Notes: generated from the letters alone by a model not told the origin. 64,000 nucleotides of DNA from Haematococcus lacustris (GCA_030144725.1 JASKMD010000008.1:9932858-9996857), one strand, 5' to 3'; positions 35,299-47,800 are shown, numbered from the stretch's first letter. Program-made: numbers and translations.

Positions 35299-35763
35299 CA
35301 GTGTTGTGAAAATTGCAGATTTTCATTCAGATTTTCAATGAAAATTTTCATCTGAAAATCTGAACGTATTCACTGCACATCTGAAAGTGCCGGGTGCTGC
35401 CCCCGGTCAGATCGCAGATCGGGTGTTGCAGAGTGATTGGCTGTGCTGTGATTAACTTGGTTGGCGCCAGCGCGCTACAGCCACAGCGGAAGAAGCGCAA
35501 GCCAGAAAACGCCACAGATGGCGGATCCACGGACAGCATGGACGGCTTGCATCTTTTAAAATGGCTTGCATGTCTGACCTTTGGCAACCTAAGTATTTCA
35601 GCATTTCAAACAGTGCAGGCCTACAAACAAGTCGCGTTTGAAAGGATAGGCTGAGAACCAGCGGCATCCGCTCAATTTCACTGACGATGAAACTCTTTCA
35701 GGTTTTCAATGAAACACTTTCATTTTCATTGAAAATCTGAAAATCTGAAGATTCACAACACTG
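35299..35763. mobile_element. hAT-like MITE, copy 1
   Basis: Ends CAGTGTTGTGAA and its complement (TTCACAACACTG), with subterminal GATTTTCA/TGAAAATC repeats. The interior is the inverted equivalent of 41282-41737. Its flanks do not show a clean 8-bp duplication, so this is assigned through the other copy. Confidence 0.75.
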
Positions 35764-36174
35764 GTTGTACAATGCACTATTCTTCTATAAACAGAAGTTG
35801 TCAACAAACCCAATTGCAATCCACATTTCACCCTTATCCCTATTCTCCAGAGGGTTTACACTGCATGTTACATTCTTTTTTCTAAACACTCGTCAACATC
35901 ACACTTTGCAATTCCTTCCCTTACAACCCAGCTACAATCAGTATGAATGATAGCGAGCACCCACACCACCTTCACACCTTCCTCTCCCAAGACCCTCCCT
36001 TCACAAGTCCCAATCCAAGTAACAAATACACCTAGTGGACGCATGACACCGTGAGTAACCATCCAGCTCACAATCATGACAACCTCAATCTATCTTTAAC
36101 AACCACCCAATACTTAACGCCCTCACTACCCTACACCAAGTAACGCGCTGCCGCCGCTCATCGCCACACCGGCC
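35764..36174. other. AT-richer 3' flank of the dehydrogenase gene
   Basis: Downstream of the minus-strand dehydrogenase stop. Lower GC than the rest of the window. No gene is seen. Confidence 0.4.
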
Positions 36175-39100
36175 TCACGCAACCTTCGCAGGCTGGAGGA
36201 TGTCGGCCGGCACCTTAGTAAGCGCGGCGCTGTATTCCCACAGCCGCGCCGCCACGCTGGCATCATGAGACGCACGGCTAGACGCCACCGCCTTGCAATC
36301 CACGAAGTACTGCAGCCAGCAGAGCAAGAAAGCCCCCTTTGAACAACTTGATCGTGCAAGGGGCCAGGCGGCTAGCTCACCCTGCACCTCCACTGCCGCG
36401 TCTGCCCCCACTGCTGGATTCCACCCATATCCAGTCATGTCCAAAACTCAACTTCTTATCTGCATAACCTTGGCCTCGGCTGTGAGACGTGCTTGACCAC
36501 TAGCTAGCTTGCTTGCCAGCAGTGAGGGGTGCTGGCTGGTCTCACCTTGGATGTGGTGTTGGCCACGTCAGGGGATGAGGCAAGGTAGATGCTGGTCTGG
36601 GCCCCCTGCTGGGGAGTCTTGAAGAGAAAGCTGGCCAGGTAGATGGCAGGGCCCTGGGGCCAAGCAAGGAGGGGTGGGACAAGGTCACACACTATCTCAC
36701 ACCTCCCTTGGACGCCTTATCAGCACTTCCCACCACCAGCACTCCAAGCCCATCTAAACCCTCAACAACCCCTCCAGCAGGGAAGGAGCAGTGGTGAGGT
36801 GGGACGGAAGCATGGCAGCAGCTGGACTAAGCCATGGTAGTCAGCAGCCATGACCATGCATTGGAAACAGTGCCAGAGCGCCTCATCATCATGCCACATA
36901 GGTCATATAACATTCACATGGTACCCACGACAAGCTGAGACAATTGAACATGACTGATGCTGCAGCGGTGTAGCAATGGGGCTACACGACACTTGCCTAA
37001 TATTGTAAGCAATGTGTGACCAATGTGTGACCAATGTCAGGTGTAGCTGAGGTACCCAGCGCCACCATATGCCCTGCTGCGCTTTACAGTGGTGGTGGGC
37101 AGTTGAGTGTGACACACGACTTACCATCCACATCTGGTTGCTGCTGTTGACCATGTAGCGGCCCAGCTCAGTGCGGACTACGCCCGGGTGAAGGCAATTG
37201 ACCTGGCAGGGGCAGGGCAGGGGGCAGGGTCAGGGTAAACCAGGGGTAAGGTCAGGGGCCAGGGGTGGGGGTAGGGGTTAGCGAGCAGGGATGGGGACAG
37301 CGTCAGGGGCCAGGGATGGGGGACAGCATCAGGGTGGATATTAGGAGCTCAATGCTCAGGGCCAGGGTTTAGACGAAATAAGAAAGACAATATGAAGACC
37401 TAGGCAGGAGGGTCAGGGGTCAGGGCGACAGGGTCAGGGCAGGCAGGGTGGGGTGAAGCTACTCACCGTGACCCGAGGGTAATCTTTGAGGCGGCGTGCC
37501 AGCTCATAGGTGAACAGGATGTTGGCCAGCTTGGACTGACCATACGCCTCCCAAGGAGAGTAGGCACCTGCAGCAGTGCCAGGGTCCATGTATGCCCTGC
37601 AGTACTGTGCGCTGCTGCTTACCAAGGGTGGATGCACTGCAGCGCGCCTCGCATAACACTGAGGCAGCACACAAGCCAGCCCACCCTATGCTCGTTGCCT
37701 GAGATTAAACTATGTACAACATGGGTGGACCTCATTGACCATAGCCATGTCTGAGTCGTTCCTGGCTTGCAATTTGAGGCCAGTAGCTGGGATGGTGGGA
37801 GAGGTGCCCAGGTATGCGTGGGTCATGATGACCCTCACTGAATTACTTTACTGGAAGCACCTGGCCAGGCTGCTGCAGGCTACTGACACGGCGGGATGGC
37901 TTACCTGGCTTGTCTCGGTTCAGATCATCAAACTTGATGCTGCCCATGGTGTGTGCGGCTGATGAGACGTTGATGATGCGCACGGGCCTGCAGCAGCAGC
38001 AGCAGGCACTTGCAGGCGTGGCACTGACACCACTCAAGGCGGTGAAGATCAAGGTACCTAACCTCAATGCTGATTAGTGGGTGATGCCAGGCTGGCTACC
38101 CCATGCTCTGATGGGTTTACGCGTGAGAGGTTTCCCTCCAGAAGCAGCCCGAGGAGCAGCAGCAGCTAGCCTCCTTTACACTCGACTGCCAGCACTGTCA
38201 CCCACTTCTCAGCCTTGAGCATCGCGGGCAGCAGTAGCAGGGTCAAAGCGAAATGGCCCAGGTGGTTCACACCCAACTGCAGAGCCAACAGCAGCAGCAG
38301 CCACAACAGCAAGGGTTGAATGCTGTTTTGCACAAAGCCAGCCTCCGGCATTATGACAACCCACAATCAGCCTTGTGGATGGTAGCGAGAACAATCATAG
38401 TGGGCCATGCAGTGCAGGCGATGGATTTTTAGCCCTATTGTTACAGGGACGGCAGCAACAGCCATGGCAGCGCTGCTGATTCTTTGTGCTCCTGACTGAC
38501 AACCCTTGACAGAGTTGGGGAAGGGGGCCGCTGTTGGACTGATGCTGAAGCAGGCTGACTCAGCTGGCCAGGTGTGCTTACACAGGTGCAATTGTGGCAA
38601 TGAGTGCGCTGGTGTGAGACCCAAACCCTGGCTCAGGCTCAGGCCATGGCTCGGCCTCAGACTCTGGCCTGTCTCCTGCATACATGCATGCACCCATCCC
38701 TTGCCTGGAAGTCAAAGCCGTCCTGCGTCTTCATCTTGGGCGTGGCCATAACCCCTGCAGCCAGGGCAGCAACCAGCCTCGACTTGGGCCTGAGGAGGTG
38801 AGGTGCATGCCCTCTAACAGGACATCACTCACTGCCCACTGCCCACTGCTACGCACCCACTGATACCCAAGCTGGCTTGTCGCTGCATGTCAAGAAGGTG
38901 GAGCCAGACCCAGCAGGAGCAGTGTTGGCTACAACCTTCTTTGTTGATGATGCTAGTTGATGACGCTAGTGGCACAAGGGTCAGTGCAGCAATGGCAATA
39001 GCAGCCACAGTAGCTGCAGCAGTGTCCAGGTCGCTGTCAGCACTGAGGTGGGGTGGGGGCAGCAGGGTGGTGGATGCCGGCCCACCTGCATTGTTGAGCA

Positions 39101-40009
39101 GCACATCAAAATCAGCGCAGCCTGTGTCTACCAGGCTGGACGCCGCTGCCTTGACGCTGGCCAGGTTGGCGAGGTCCAAGTTCAGGCTGCTGACTTGGGC
39201 GCCTGGTTGCTGCTCCCTGCACCCAGGCAGCCAGTTGCAGGGTGATGGGCAGGGGCTAGAGTGGGGCTAATAGTACATGCGAATGCAACATGTGAAGGCA
39301 AAATGATGATGACGATGAGGATGAGGATAATGGTAGTGGTAGTATCACAGCAATCAAAGGGTGGGTGTTGGGGCTGACGAGGACAAAGGCATGGCCTACA
39401 GTGCTATACATGTGCAGGGAGGGGAGAGCATGCCAGCTGTGTAAAAAAGGCAAAAGGAGGATGGGCAGGGAGATGCATAAGAGTGACACATGACCAGTGT
39501 AGGCGGCCAGACAGAGGAACCCTTGACCTCCCCTCCACATTGCTGAGCCAGCATCAACAACGGCTGCGCAGGCCAGTGTGGGGAGGGTCTGGGGGTGTGA
39601 AGGCAGGCTGTCAATGCTGGCTTGTTTGGCAGCAGCCTGCTACAAGCTTTGTAACTCTGCAGCGTTGTCCCAGGAACACCCACTTAATGGATGCCACCGC
39701 CGCGGCAGCCCGTCCTTTGTCGCGGCATGCCAGGGTCACGTCCCAGCCCTTCGCGCACAGACTCTTGGCGGTCTCGAACCCGATACCTGAGTGCAGCAGC
39801 AGTCGCAGATGGGCACTTAGGAAAACAGCGACCACAAACCTGCCGCGCATCTAGTTTGTGGCCAGCAGTAAATGACCTTGGTGTTTAACCCGGCTGGCGC
39901 GTAAGCATTAGCACGATGTGCGAGGAAACCGTGCTCTGTCCGCACCTGTGTTTCCACCAGTAATCAGCACCCGCTTCACGCGTTCCGCGCCCGCCGCTTG
40001 TGCAACCAT
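36175..40009 (-). CDS. Short-chain dehydrogenase/reductase, retinol dehydrogenase/WWOX-like, 10 exons
   Basis: NAD(P)H-dependent oxidoreductase of the classical SDR fold; substrate unknown. Exons: 40009-39946, 39786-39684, 39216-39086, 38754-38705, 38276-38206, 37987-37905, 37567-37467, 37202-37125, 36653-36546, 36309-36175; every junction is phase-consistent. Motifs: TGGNTGIGFETAK (cofactor loop), CRDKGRA, LDLANLASVKA, LLNNAG, MATPKMKTQDGFDFQLGVNHLGHF, INVSS (catalytic Ser), AYGQSKLAN (catalytic Tyr and Lys) and HPGVVRTELGR. The end YFVDCKAVASSRASHDASVAARLWEYS is typical of algal/plant RDH-like SDRs. The start ATG lies 14 codons before the Rossmann motif VLITGGNTG. The intron after 38705 uses a GC donor (CAG/GCAAGG). 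About 310 residues, normal for the family. Confidence 0.93.
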
Positions 40010-40781
40010 TGCAGCTTTGCACTGTGTCTGCAGTCGGTACATTGACACGCACGTCCTACATGCTGGCCACGTCGCGAAAGCCAAAAATATCTGATAGCGT
40101 AATGCAACATCTGTCTCGGCCTTGTGGCTTGTGGCACGTCCCCTCGAGGTAGCCAGAGATGTCTTCCCTGGCCCCAAGCCCGTCATTTCAGCTTCGTGAG
40201 CTGTACCTGGTCAGCTGCCAAAACCTGGGCTTGTATTCATTAGAGGTCAAGAGGGAGGGAGTGGCCCACTCAGTGGGTGAGCATTGCTTGCACGCAGGCC
40301 AACCCTGCTTGGCAGACATACCCGGCTCAAAAGTTGGAACGTCAATGTCCAGCCAGAGCTAATTATAATGTTTGGTGCCGTGGTTTTGTGCCGCCGCTTG
40401 TGACCGGCATGGTCCTTCATGCTGCGCCGCTCTGCACGCTCCGAACCCGCGCAGTTCGCCGCCGACGCCTCCGTTGGTACTGATCTTCTTTCTGGCTTTC
40501 ACTCACAAGCTGCACCACGACCGGCTTGTCCACCAGGCGGTCCAAGGGCGGCGTGCGCTCGTCCAGCTGGTAAATCTTCCGCTGCAGCCGATGCACCTGC
40601 TAAGTCGCGGTGGCTTCGGGCGTCCGGGATGTCCACCCACTGCCTGCGCCCGGTCCCCAGGTTGGACAAACGTAGTCAGCCAGGCCAGCGCGACAGCTCC
40701 AGCGGGCGTCATTAGCCAGCCAGGCACTGCCAGATCTGCAAAGACATCAGCCACGTCTCGCGGAATTGAACTGCCTACTGG
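40010..40781. other. 5' flank of the dehydrogenase gene
   Basis: Probable 5' UTR and promoter next to 40009, without a clear TATA box. 40370-40780 carries GC-rich open frames on both strands with no domain. Confidence 0.4.
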
Positions 40782-41224
40782 TCAGGCGTTCCCAACATGG
40801 GGTTGGTAATCTTCATGCAACTGCAGCCCATCTACTCCATCATTTGATGTAACGTTTGCTGCGTCTGCTGCAATGCGATACTGCGCGTTTAATGTCCGAT
40901 TGGAATTGCCATCGGAGTCATTCGATGCGGGCAGCCACATGTGACCCCGGATGTGTCCCAATCAGAGACCGTGGTTAGCTACACTGGTAAGCTACGTCCT
41001 TGGCTATCCGTTAGCGATGCACGACATGTCGGTGGCGCACACCACCGAAGTCTAGCAAACATGGCTGCGCGAGCTTCCTGATGGTGCAGGCCGCTTGGCG
41101 AGGATGTGAAGAAACCCAAATTCGAGTGTGGCAGCGCGGTATCGCTATAATGGTGGGCGGCACAGTAGGGACAAGTCACCCCCTCCAGCTATGATCCGCT
41201 TTATGTACTGGGTCAACAGGTATT
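40782..41224. mobile_element. Truncated fragment of the 7-bp-TSD TIR family
   Basis: Starts TCAGGCGTTCCCAACATGGGGTTGGTAATCTTCATGC, matching the inverted end at 43468, then diverges. No partner end is found, so the right boundary is arbitrary. Confidence 0.4.
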
Positions 41225-41885
41225 CAGCACATTATCCCCTACTGTTATGTGGGCAAGGGCTGTGTTATCTGTAGTCCGAACCAGGCTTGTGAATCTTCAG
41301 ATTTTCAGTTTTTCAGATTTTCAATTTTCAATGAAAATGAAAGTGTTTCATGTGAAAATGTGAAAGAGTTTCATCGTCAGTGAAACTGAGCGGATGCCGC
41401 TGGTTCTCAGCCTATCCTTTTGCTGCTTGAAATGCAGAAATACTCAGTTTGCCTAAGGTCAGACATGCAAGCCATTTTAAAAGATGCAAGCCGTCCATGC
41501 TGTCCGTGGATCCGCCATCTGTGGCGTTTTCTGGCTTGCGCTTCTTCCGCTGTGGCTGTAGCGCGCTGGCGCCAGCCAAGCCAATCACAGCCAAGCCAAT
41601 CACTCTGCAACACCCGATCTGCGATCTGACCGGGGGCAGCACCCGGCACTTTCAGATGTGCAGTGAATACGTTCAGATTTTCAGATGAAAATTTTCATTG
41701 AAAATCTGAATGAAAATCTGCAATTTTCACAAGCCTGGTCCGAACTGGGTAACTGCGACCTACAGCCCGGTACCAATACCTGATTCACTACCCCAACCCG
41801 CTTGCGAAGGCTGGGAAACCTATGTTGGCATGAAACACATGCTCTGATGTAAGCAACAGCTTCAGCATTGCGCGGTGCACACATG
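41225..41885 (-). ncRNA. Candidate guide RNA module of copy C, split by a MITE
   Basis: The 3' end (CAGCACATTATCCCCT on the plus strand) and the conserved block are present but separated by the hAT-like insertion at 41282-41737 and its 8-bp duplication. If the module is a functional RNA, this copy should be inactive. Confidence 0.4.
41282..41737. mobile_element. hAT-like MITE, copy 2, with 8-bp target duplication
   Basis: TIRs CAGGCTTGTGAA/TTCACAAGCCTG, flanked by perfect GTCCGAAC duplications (41274-41281 and 41738-41745). Removing one duplication restores the family sequence TAGTCCGAACTGGG seen in copy E, so this is a clean insertion into an older element. Confidence 0.93.
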
Positions 41886-42510
41886 CTACTGTGCTATAGG
41901 CTGCTGGGCCTGGGCCTTGGGGGCTCGGTCTCGCAGCTTCTTGAAGCCCAATGCTGGGTACTCCTTGCCCTGGGCAGGAAGCCTTCCTCGGTGTGGCCAC
42001 CTGCACAGCTCCAGTGGGAGCCACTTGCTCTCCCCTGCCCGCTGGAGGTTGAGGGCTGCGTTGCAGTCCCTGTCCACCCATTTGCCAAGGTCCCCAGGGG
42101 TGGCCTGGGCCAGCCAAGGCCACCACATGAGCCCCCGCACTGGCGCCTCAAACCGCTTGCTCCAGGCTGACCGCAACAAGCGGTTCTGCACCTGACCCGG
42201 CTTGGGCTTCCAGTCCTCAGGCCTGGTGGGCTTGCTGCTGTCCAGCTCCTCCTCACAGGGCTGGGGGCTGTTCAAGATTGAGCTGACCCTGCTGGTGCGG
42301 AACTCATCCACTGTCACCACCCTGCCTGGCACCCTGTCGGTTGGCTTGCCGCTGTTGGCCCTCTCCACCACCTTGCGGCAGGCCTGCAATGCGGCCTTGG
42401 CCCCCCACCCACCCCGGGTGCCAATGCCTGCGTTGCCAAAGAATACCACCAGCTGCTTGCGGACCCCCCACTCCTGCTGGGACACGCTGGCTGCCTCCTC
42501 CTCCAGCTGC
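41886..42510 (-). CDS. Fanzor-like nuclease, copy C, exon 2 open, 5' deleted
   Basis: The second exon is uninterrupted from LEEEAASVSQQEWG to the stop after QQPIAQ, with VDEFRTSRVSS and WVDRDCNAALNLQ intact. The sequence breaks off inside the preceding intron (42604-42645) and is fused to the element's 5' end, so the RuvC-I Asp and the rest of exon 1 are missing. It is therefore unlikely to cut DNA alone. Its copy of the 3' module is split by a MITE. Confidence 0.7.
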
Positions 42511-42654
42511 ATGGCACACAAGGCACACATGCAGATGACATCCTTGGCAGAACTGGGGACATGGGCACCTAGCAGGTCACATGTGGGGCAGTCACCAGCC
42601 TCTGGTCCTGCCCCTCCCCCCCTACCCTTGGCACTCCCACCTTCTTGTCCTTCA

Positions 42655-42760
42655 TCGCGCTCTGTAGTAGATGGTACTTCGCGACTGTATCTACTCTCAT
42701 GACTATCACTCTCGCGACTTACATTGGCAACAGTTACATTGGCAACAGTTTGGTAGGTCC
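42655..42760 (-). repeat. 5'-terminal block of the Fanzor-like element (copy C)
   Basis: On the plus strand, GCGCTCTGTAGTAGATGGTAC...CATGACTATCACTCTCGCGACTTACATTGGCAACAGTTACATTGGCAACA. The same block is fused to truncated coding sequence in copies D and F, and parts of it lie at 23380-23410 and 62970-63015. The doubled GTTACATTGGCAACA words are subterminal direct repeats. Confidence 0.75.
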
Positions 42761-43467
42761 TGTCAGGTTTTCAGCGGCAGCGGCACAATTGGCAGCAGGG
42801 TGTCCCTGTTCGCCAAATGCTGAAGGGGGCTGTCATGCAGCTGCCCAGGTGTGTGGTGCAGGGGTATTAGTTTCGTACCAGCCGGGTCAGCTCTGCCGGC
42901 AGCAACGTGGTGCAAGACCCAGCAGGAGTCCTTCAGGCGAGAGACAGTCAGCTGTAGATCAGCTGGCAGGTACATCCTCAGGTGCGTTTACAATGTAGGA
43001 GTGGTCGGTATGTAGCTGCAACAACTCCTATTCGGCCGCCCACCGATCATCCATCAGCCCGAGTCGTGTTCATACCAGAACCCCTGCACAGTTCAGACTA
43101 GACATTATGTGGTTTGCCACTTGGTTGTGCATGTACCGATGCAGGTGGCTGTACCCGGTGCGCAGCGTGGCGACGCGGTCCCGGATCAGGGGCTGTATCA
43201 TACAGTCTGTATGTGCTCAACAAGCAGATGCACCATGTTCTACGACTGAGACCTGCCAGCCGCTGCTGTGCAGTCGGGCCGAGCAAGGGAGCTGAGCAGC
43301 TGGCTAAGCCGCCCCGCCATGCCAAGTCCAGGCAGTGTAGGCCAGAAGTGAGTGCCACGGCAGTGGCAGCGGCGGCACAGCGGCAGCAATAGGATGTGTA
43401 TTATGCAATAAACCGGACAAACAAACAATTCACCCCTTATATAGGGGATGCATGTGAGCATAGGATA
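42761..43467. other. Intergenic region, nothing recognised
   Basis: Between copy C and the inverted TIR element. Open frames are short and without domains. Confidence 0.4.
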
Positions 43468-44652
43468 TCAGGCCGCCCCAACATGGGGTTAGTAATGTTC
43501 ATGCAACTACTCTCTGAATACCGCATCGTTTTCAATAGCGTTTGTCACATTGGCAGCCACGGTTTAGTCCGCGTAATCTGACCATCAGCGCTAGCCATTG
43601 GAGTCTTTGCTCGCGTACTGCCACATGTGCCCGCGAACAATTCACAGCGGCGAGACGGGTCGCCTTGGCACGGTGAGCCACATCGCTGAGGCCCCATCTA
43701 CCTAGCGTAGTGAGCTGGTTGTGCACAAATGGAATGTCCGGCCAACACCCATCGCGATGCCTGCCGGGCGTGCAGGGCACCTTGACGGGGTGATTGAAAC
43801 ATATCTCCATGCTCGATTCCGCCGTATACACCAGTTCAAGGTAGTAGCCAGCAACGGGTGGCAGCAGCAGCAGCAGCAGGGTGCAGCCGAGTTGTGCCAG
43901 CAGGTGTGCCGCCTCGACAGCCCCCCCTGCCCCAACAGCCCCCCCCACAGAAGCCACCCCAGCAGCAGGGCCGGAGCTCGTGGGGCACAGCCCTAGAGGG
44001 GCAGATGTTGGCACCCCCCACTGCGTCGCCTCAGGGGCCTATTGCATCACCTGATTTACGGCACATGTATCAGCTGGCTCTAGCTGCAATCGCCACCCAA
44101 GGGCAGGCTGCTCCGGCTCAAGGTAGTGAGCCAGGTGCAGCAACGCCGGCTCCTGGCTTCACGCTACGCAAGCGTACCACACCTTCTGAGTTGGGGCTGC
44201 CCAAGACAGCTGCCAAGCGCAAGCGATCCACGAGACTTAGTTAGACAGCCCCCCAGCGCCAACTCAGGTTGTAAAGTGCGCAACAAAGGCTGTACCGGCC
44301 ACCTCCCCCAACCACCTGCCAACCGCGTTCGTGCCACATTCCCGCAACCGTTTTCCAATCCGACTGCTTCTGCCGATGCGCATGCTCGTGTAGAGCAACC
44401 TAAGCGGCGCGGGCGGTCGCAGCGATGACTGCATGCCCCGAACCGGCTCAAATTCAAATTACTAACTTTGATGCTTTGCACTGCACGGCCTACTAACTGG
44501 ATAATTATTCTGGATGGGTGAAAGGTAGCTGACTGGGTTGGCTACATTCTGAGCCAGCTAGCATAAACTTTGGCGCAGCGAGTGTCGAGTTACAGCCGTC
44601 CTACTACCAGGGGTCGGTTTACTGCCATTTTTTGAATGTTGGGAGCGCCCGA
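43468..44652. mobile_element. Non-autonomous TIR transposon, copy 3, inverted
   Basis: Inverted relative to copies 1 and 2, flanked by TAGGATA at 43461-43467 and 44653-44659 (8 bp if the neighbouring A is counted). The outer parts match the other copies; the middle (about 43840-44245) is different DNA. Confidence 0.85.
43858..44244 (+). CDS. Low-complexity ORF inside TIR copy 3
   Basis: A 128-codon frame that replaces the usual interior of the element. Poly-Ala and Pro/Gln-rich first half, then SPDLRHMYQLALAAIATQG and a basic end (KRTTPSELGLPKTAAKRKRSTRLS) that looks like a nuclear localisation signal. It resembles the C-terminal exon of a transposase or a captured host exon. The family is not recognised, and the ATG is not certain because a splice acceptor may precede it. 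Confidence 0.35.
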   Translation: MAAAAAAGCSRVVPAGVPPRQPPLPQQPPPQKPPQQQGRSSWGTALEGQMLAPPTASPQGPIASPDLRHMYQLALAAIATQGQAAPAQGSEPGAATPAPGFTLRKRTTPSELGLPKTAAKRKRSTRLS

Positions 44653-44876
44653 TAGGATAGGACTCGGGCACTCCTGGGGTCACACCTTGTTTAGGGACAC
44701 AGTATCACCAGCCTCTTCCTGTTGTGGAGAAGTGTTGGGGCTCGCAAGGATAGGGATACTGGGTTTCTGGTCGTACTCCTTTATGTTTGATCGGGCCAGG
44801 CTGCCGGTAGGGTCGCAGACAGCCCGCACTGCCAATGAGGCGCTATCTAGCTGAGCCAGCTGTCCTTCGCACGTAG

Positions 44877-47800
44877 AGTGCTCTTGGCGAGTTGCGCGAG
44901 CTATTGCGAGAAGATGTCAGCAATGGCACGCCGCTTTACAACGAGTACATCGAGCGATACAGCGAGAAGCTGGAGTTCGGCAACGAAGCCGCTCGGGACT
45001 TCCTGTTGGAGCTCGTCAGGTATAGCTTGCCAGGCCTCCACAGCCGCTGCTTGTCCGGAGAAACGTGAAGTCGCCCGAGGTAGACGCAATTGCATCAGCT
45101 GTCGGAGCATAGTTTCATATTGCCACAAAAAGGCACACACAGGCTATGACCAGGGTTAGTAGCAGTGTATTGGCAGTACATTCAGCACTATGCCCCTTCT
45201 GCGCTCACATCAACACCCTCACATCAACAGCTTTACTACGATGTTAAAGCTACAAGGCCGCAGGTAGTGGTGCGGGCTGCCAGGCTGGACGGGAGGGTGC
45301 TGCTTCTCAATCAGCTCCCTGGGCTGCTTCCATGCAGGCTGGCTTTGAATTGCTCAACTGACAGCTCAGACACATATGCTATCACCACCAACGCGCGGCG
45401 AGTCCTGTGTGAGGTGTCTGTCATGGATCTGGTTGACGTTGAGTCAGCTAAGCGGATCCTCCCTATGCTGTCTGACTGTTGTCAGAAACACGCACCTGGG
45501 TCTCCCGGGTGCCACACTTGCGGCTCTGGCCTCAACGAACACCTGGGTTTGACAATACAAGCTCTCTTCACCCGTCTGGTGTCTCATCACCCGATGTGGC
45601 TGAAGCAAGCTCTGCGGGATGACACAACACAGATCAAGGCAAGTGAAGAAGGTAGCCATTGTGTAGGAGGGGAGGTAGGCAAGTAGGCTAGCTGGCGTGC
45701 TTTGTTTCAGCTGCACTCACCAAGTCCTGCTTTGCATGTGCCTGACTGGCCTCCAGACATTGGTGACATTGGTGGGCCAGGCCCAGGGCATCACTGACCT
45801 AGTGACGCTGATGATGGGTGGCGTCTGCTCCAACGGCACGTCCTGGCCAAGTTACACCAAGACCGAGCTAGCTGAGCCATTGGCTGCTGCGGCAGTGCTT
45901 CCAGCGCTGGTGTCCCTCCTGCACCCAGACCGTGGCGGCCAGGCTAGCATTGGCGCTGCCACGGTGCTGCTTCAGGTGCAGTGTCGCTGAGTGTTGGCTG
46001 CACCCCCCAACCTGTGAGGTGCTCCTTATCTGCCCACCTCACCAGCAGCTTGCTTACGCATGCTGGAGCACTGATCCATCCCTTCTGTTGCGCTGCTGGT
46101 ATCAAGCTATTGAAGCAAGACCATCAACCTCAGCTCCACAGCTTGCATAAAGGCTCCCGTTTGACCCTTCCTGCAGATATCAGACGCTGATGCCAACGGC
46201 CTGGCGCACAGCCTAGCATCACATGCAACCTTGCTGGACGACATAGTCTGCAGCATGACAGTGAGTTTTGCATGACAGATAGCATGACAGAGAGAGCCAC
46301 TCACAGCACCTCCCTCATCGGCCTGATGAGGCAGAACCAGGTTCCTCACTAGGGGTGGCGTCTTGTCCGTTTGGAGTGTGATGTTCCCATGGCCATGGCA
46401 TGAGCGCCTTTCACCTACACTATTGCCTGACCCCTGTGACAGGGCTATAGCCTAGAGCTGGCAAGACAAACATGCACTGATGTAAGCTGATGGAAACAGC
46501 TCAAAAGAGGCACACACTATTGAGCCTCAACAGGCTGCGAGAAGAGCCACCCTTTTCCTTTCTTGGAACACTTTTCCTTGGGACAAAAGCGGAGACCTCA
46601 GCGGAGACCTCAGCGGAGACCTCAGTTGTAATTTGCAGGGGAGCATAGTTATCATCACATTTACCATCATATCACATTACATTCACCAACACCACACCAC
46701 AGCACAGCTTTCAGCTCAACAAAATTCATTCAACAAGGAACAACATTTTGGATTGTGGGTAATCTCCCTCAGCTACTACAAACACGTTGTAGCATCCTCG
46801 GTCGCACCCTTGATGACTACCAACCCCACTCCGGTGGCACTCGTTCCTGGGGCTAATCCCCCTTGACCACTGGGCACCTCATCAAAACTAACAGCTTCAA
46901 TGCTTTGTACGGCTAACAGCCTTCTCAAACTACTAGGGCCTATGCATTGTTACGGGCCCGGCCATCAATGCCCCGCCGGTACTCAGCAGCCCGGTGCAAC
47001 CTCTGCCTAACCTTGGGCAGCCGGTCATTGACCCCCTTGTAGCCCTGCTGGTACTCCTTGCCAATGCGGGGCAGAGCCTCCCTGTCCTTCCAACTGCACA
47101 GCTCAAGGGGGCGCTGCGTGCTCTCCCCAATGCGCTGGAAGTTAAAGCAAGAGTTGGTGTCCCGGTCCAGCCACCTGCCCCATGAGGGAGCCTGGGGTGG
47201 TGGCACTGGGCCAGGTGCTGCAGGGAGGGGCTGGGCCTGGGCAGGGGGGGGGGCTGCCTGGGCAGGGGGAGGGGCAGGTGGGGGGTCCTGGGCAGGGGCA
47301 GGTGGGGGGTCCTGGACAGGGGCAGGGGGGTTGGGCGGCACCTGATGGCACCACTGCATGCCCCGCACATACTTAGCATGGCGCAGGCTCCAGGCTGGGC
47401 GCACCAGCCGCTGGTTGACTTGGCCTGCTGGGGGTACCCAGTCTTCGGGCCTAGGCTGGTCATCTGGCAGGTGCAGCTCACATGCCTGGCGGGCATGCAC
47501 TGATGAGCTGACACGGCTGGTGCGGAACTCATCCACAATCACCAGCCTGTCAGGCCTGGGATCTGTGCTGGGCCTGCTGGGCTGCTCCACCACCTTGCGA
47601 AACCCATCCCACACTGCCTTGGCTTTCCACCCACCCCCACTGAAGCAGCCCGCTCCCAGGAACACCGCCACTCTTCAGAACACCACCACAACTTTGCCAC
47701 GCACAACTTTGCCTCTTAGCACTGACCTCTCACCACCTTGACCCCTTTTCACCAGTGCTGTCATGTCCCTGAGGTCATGCCCCTGGGGCCTTGCTCCATG

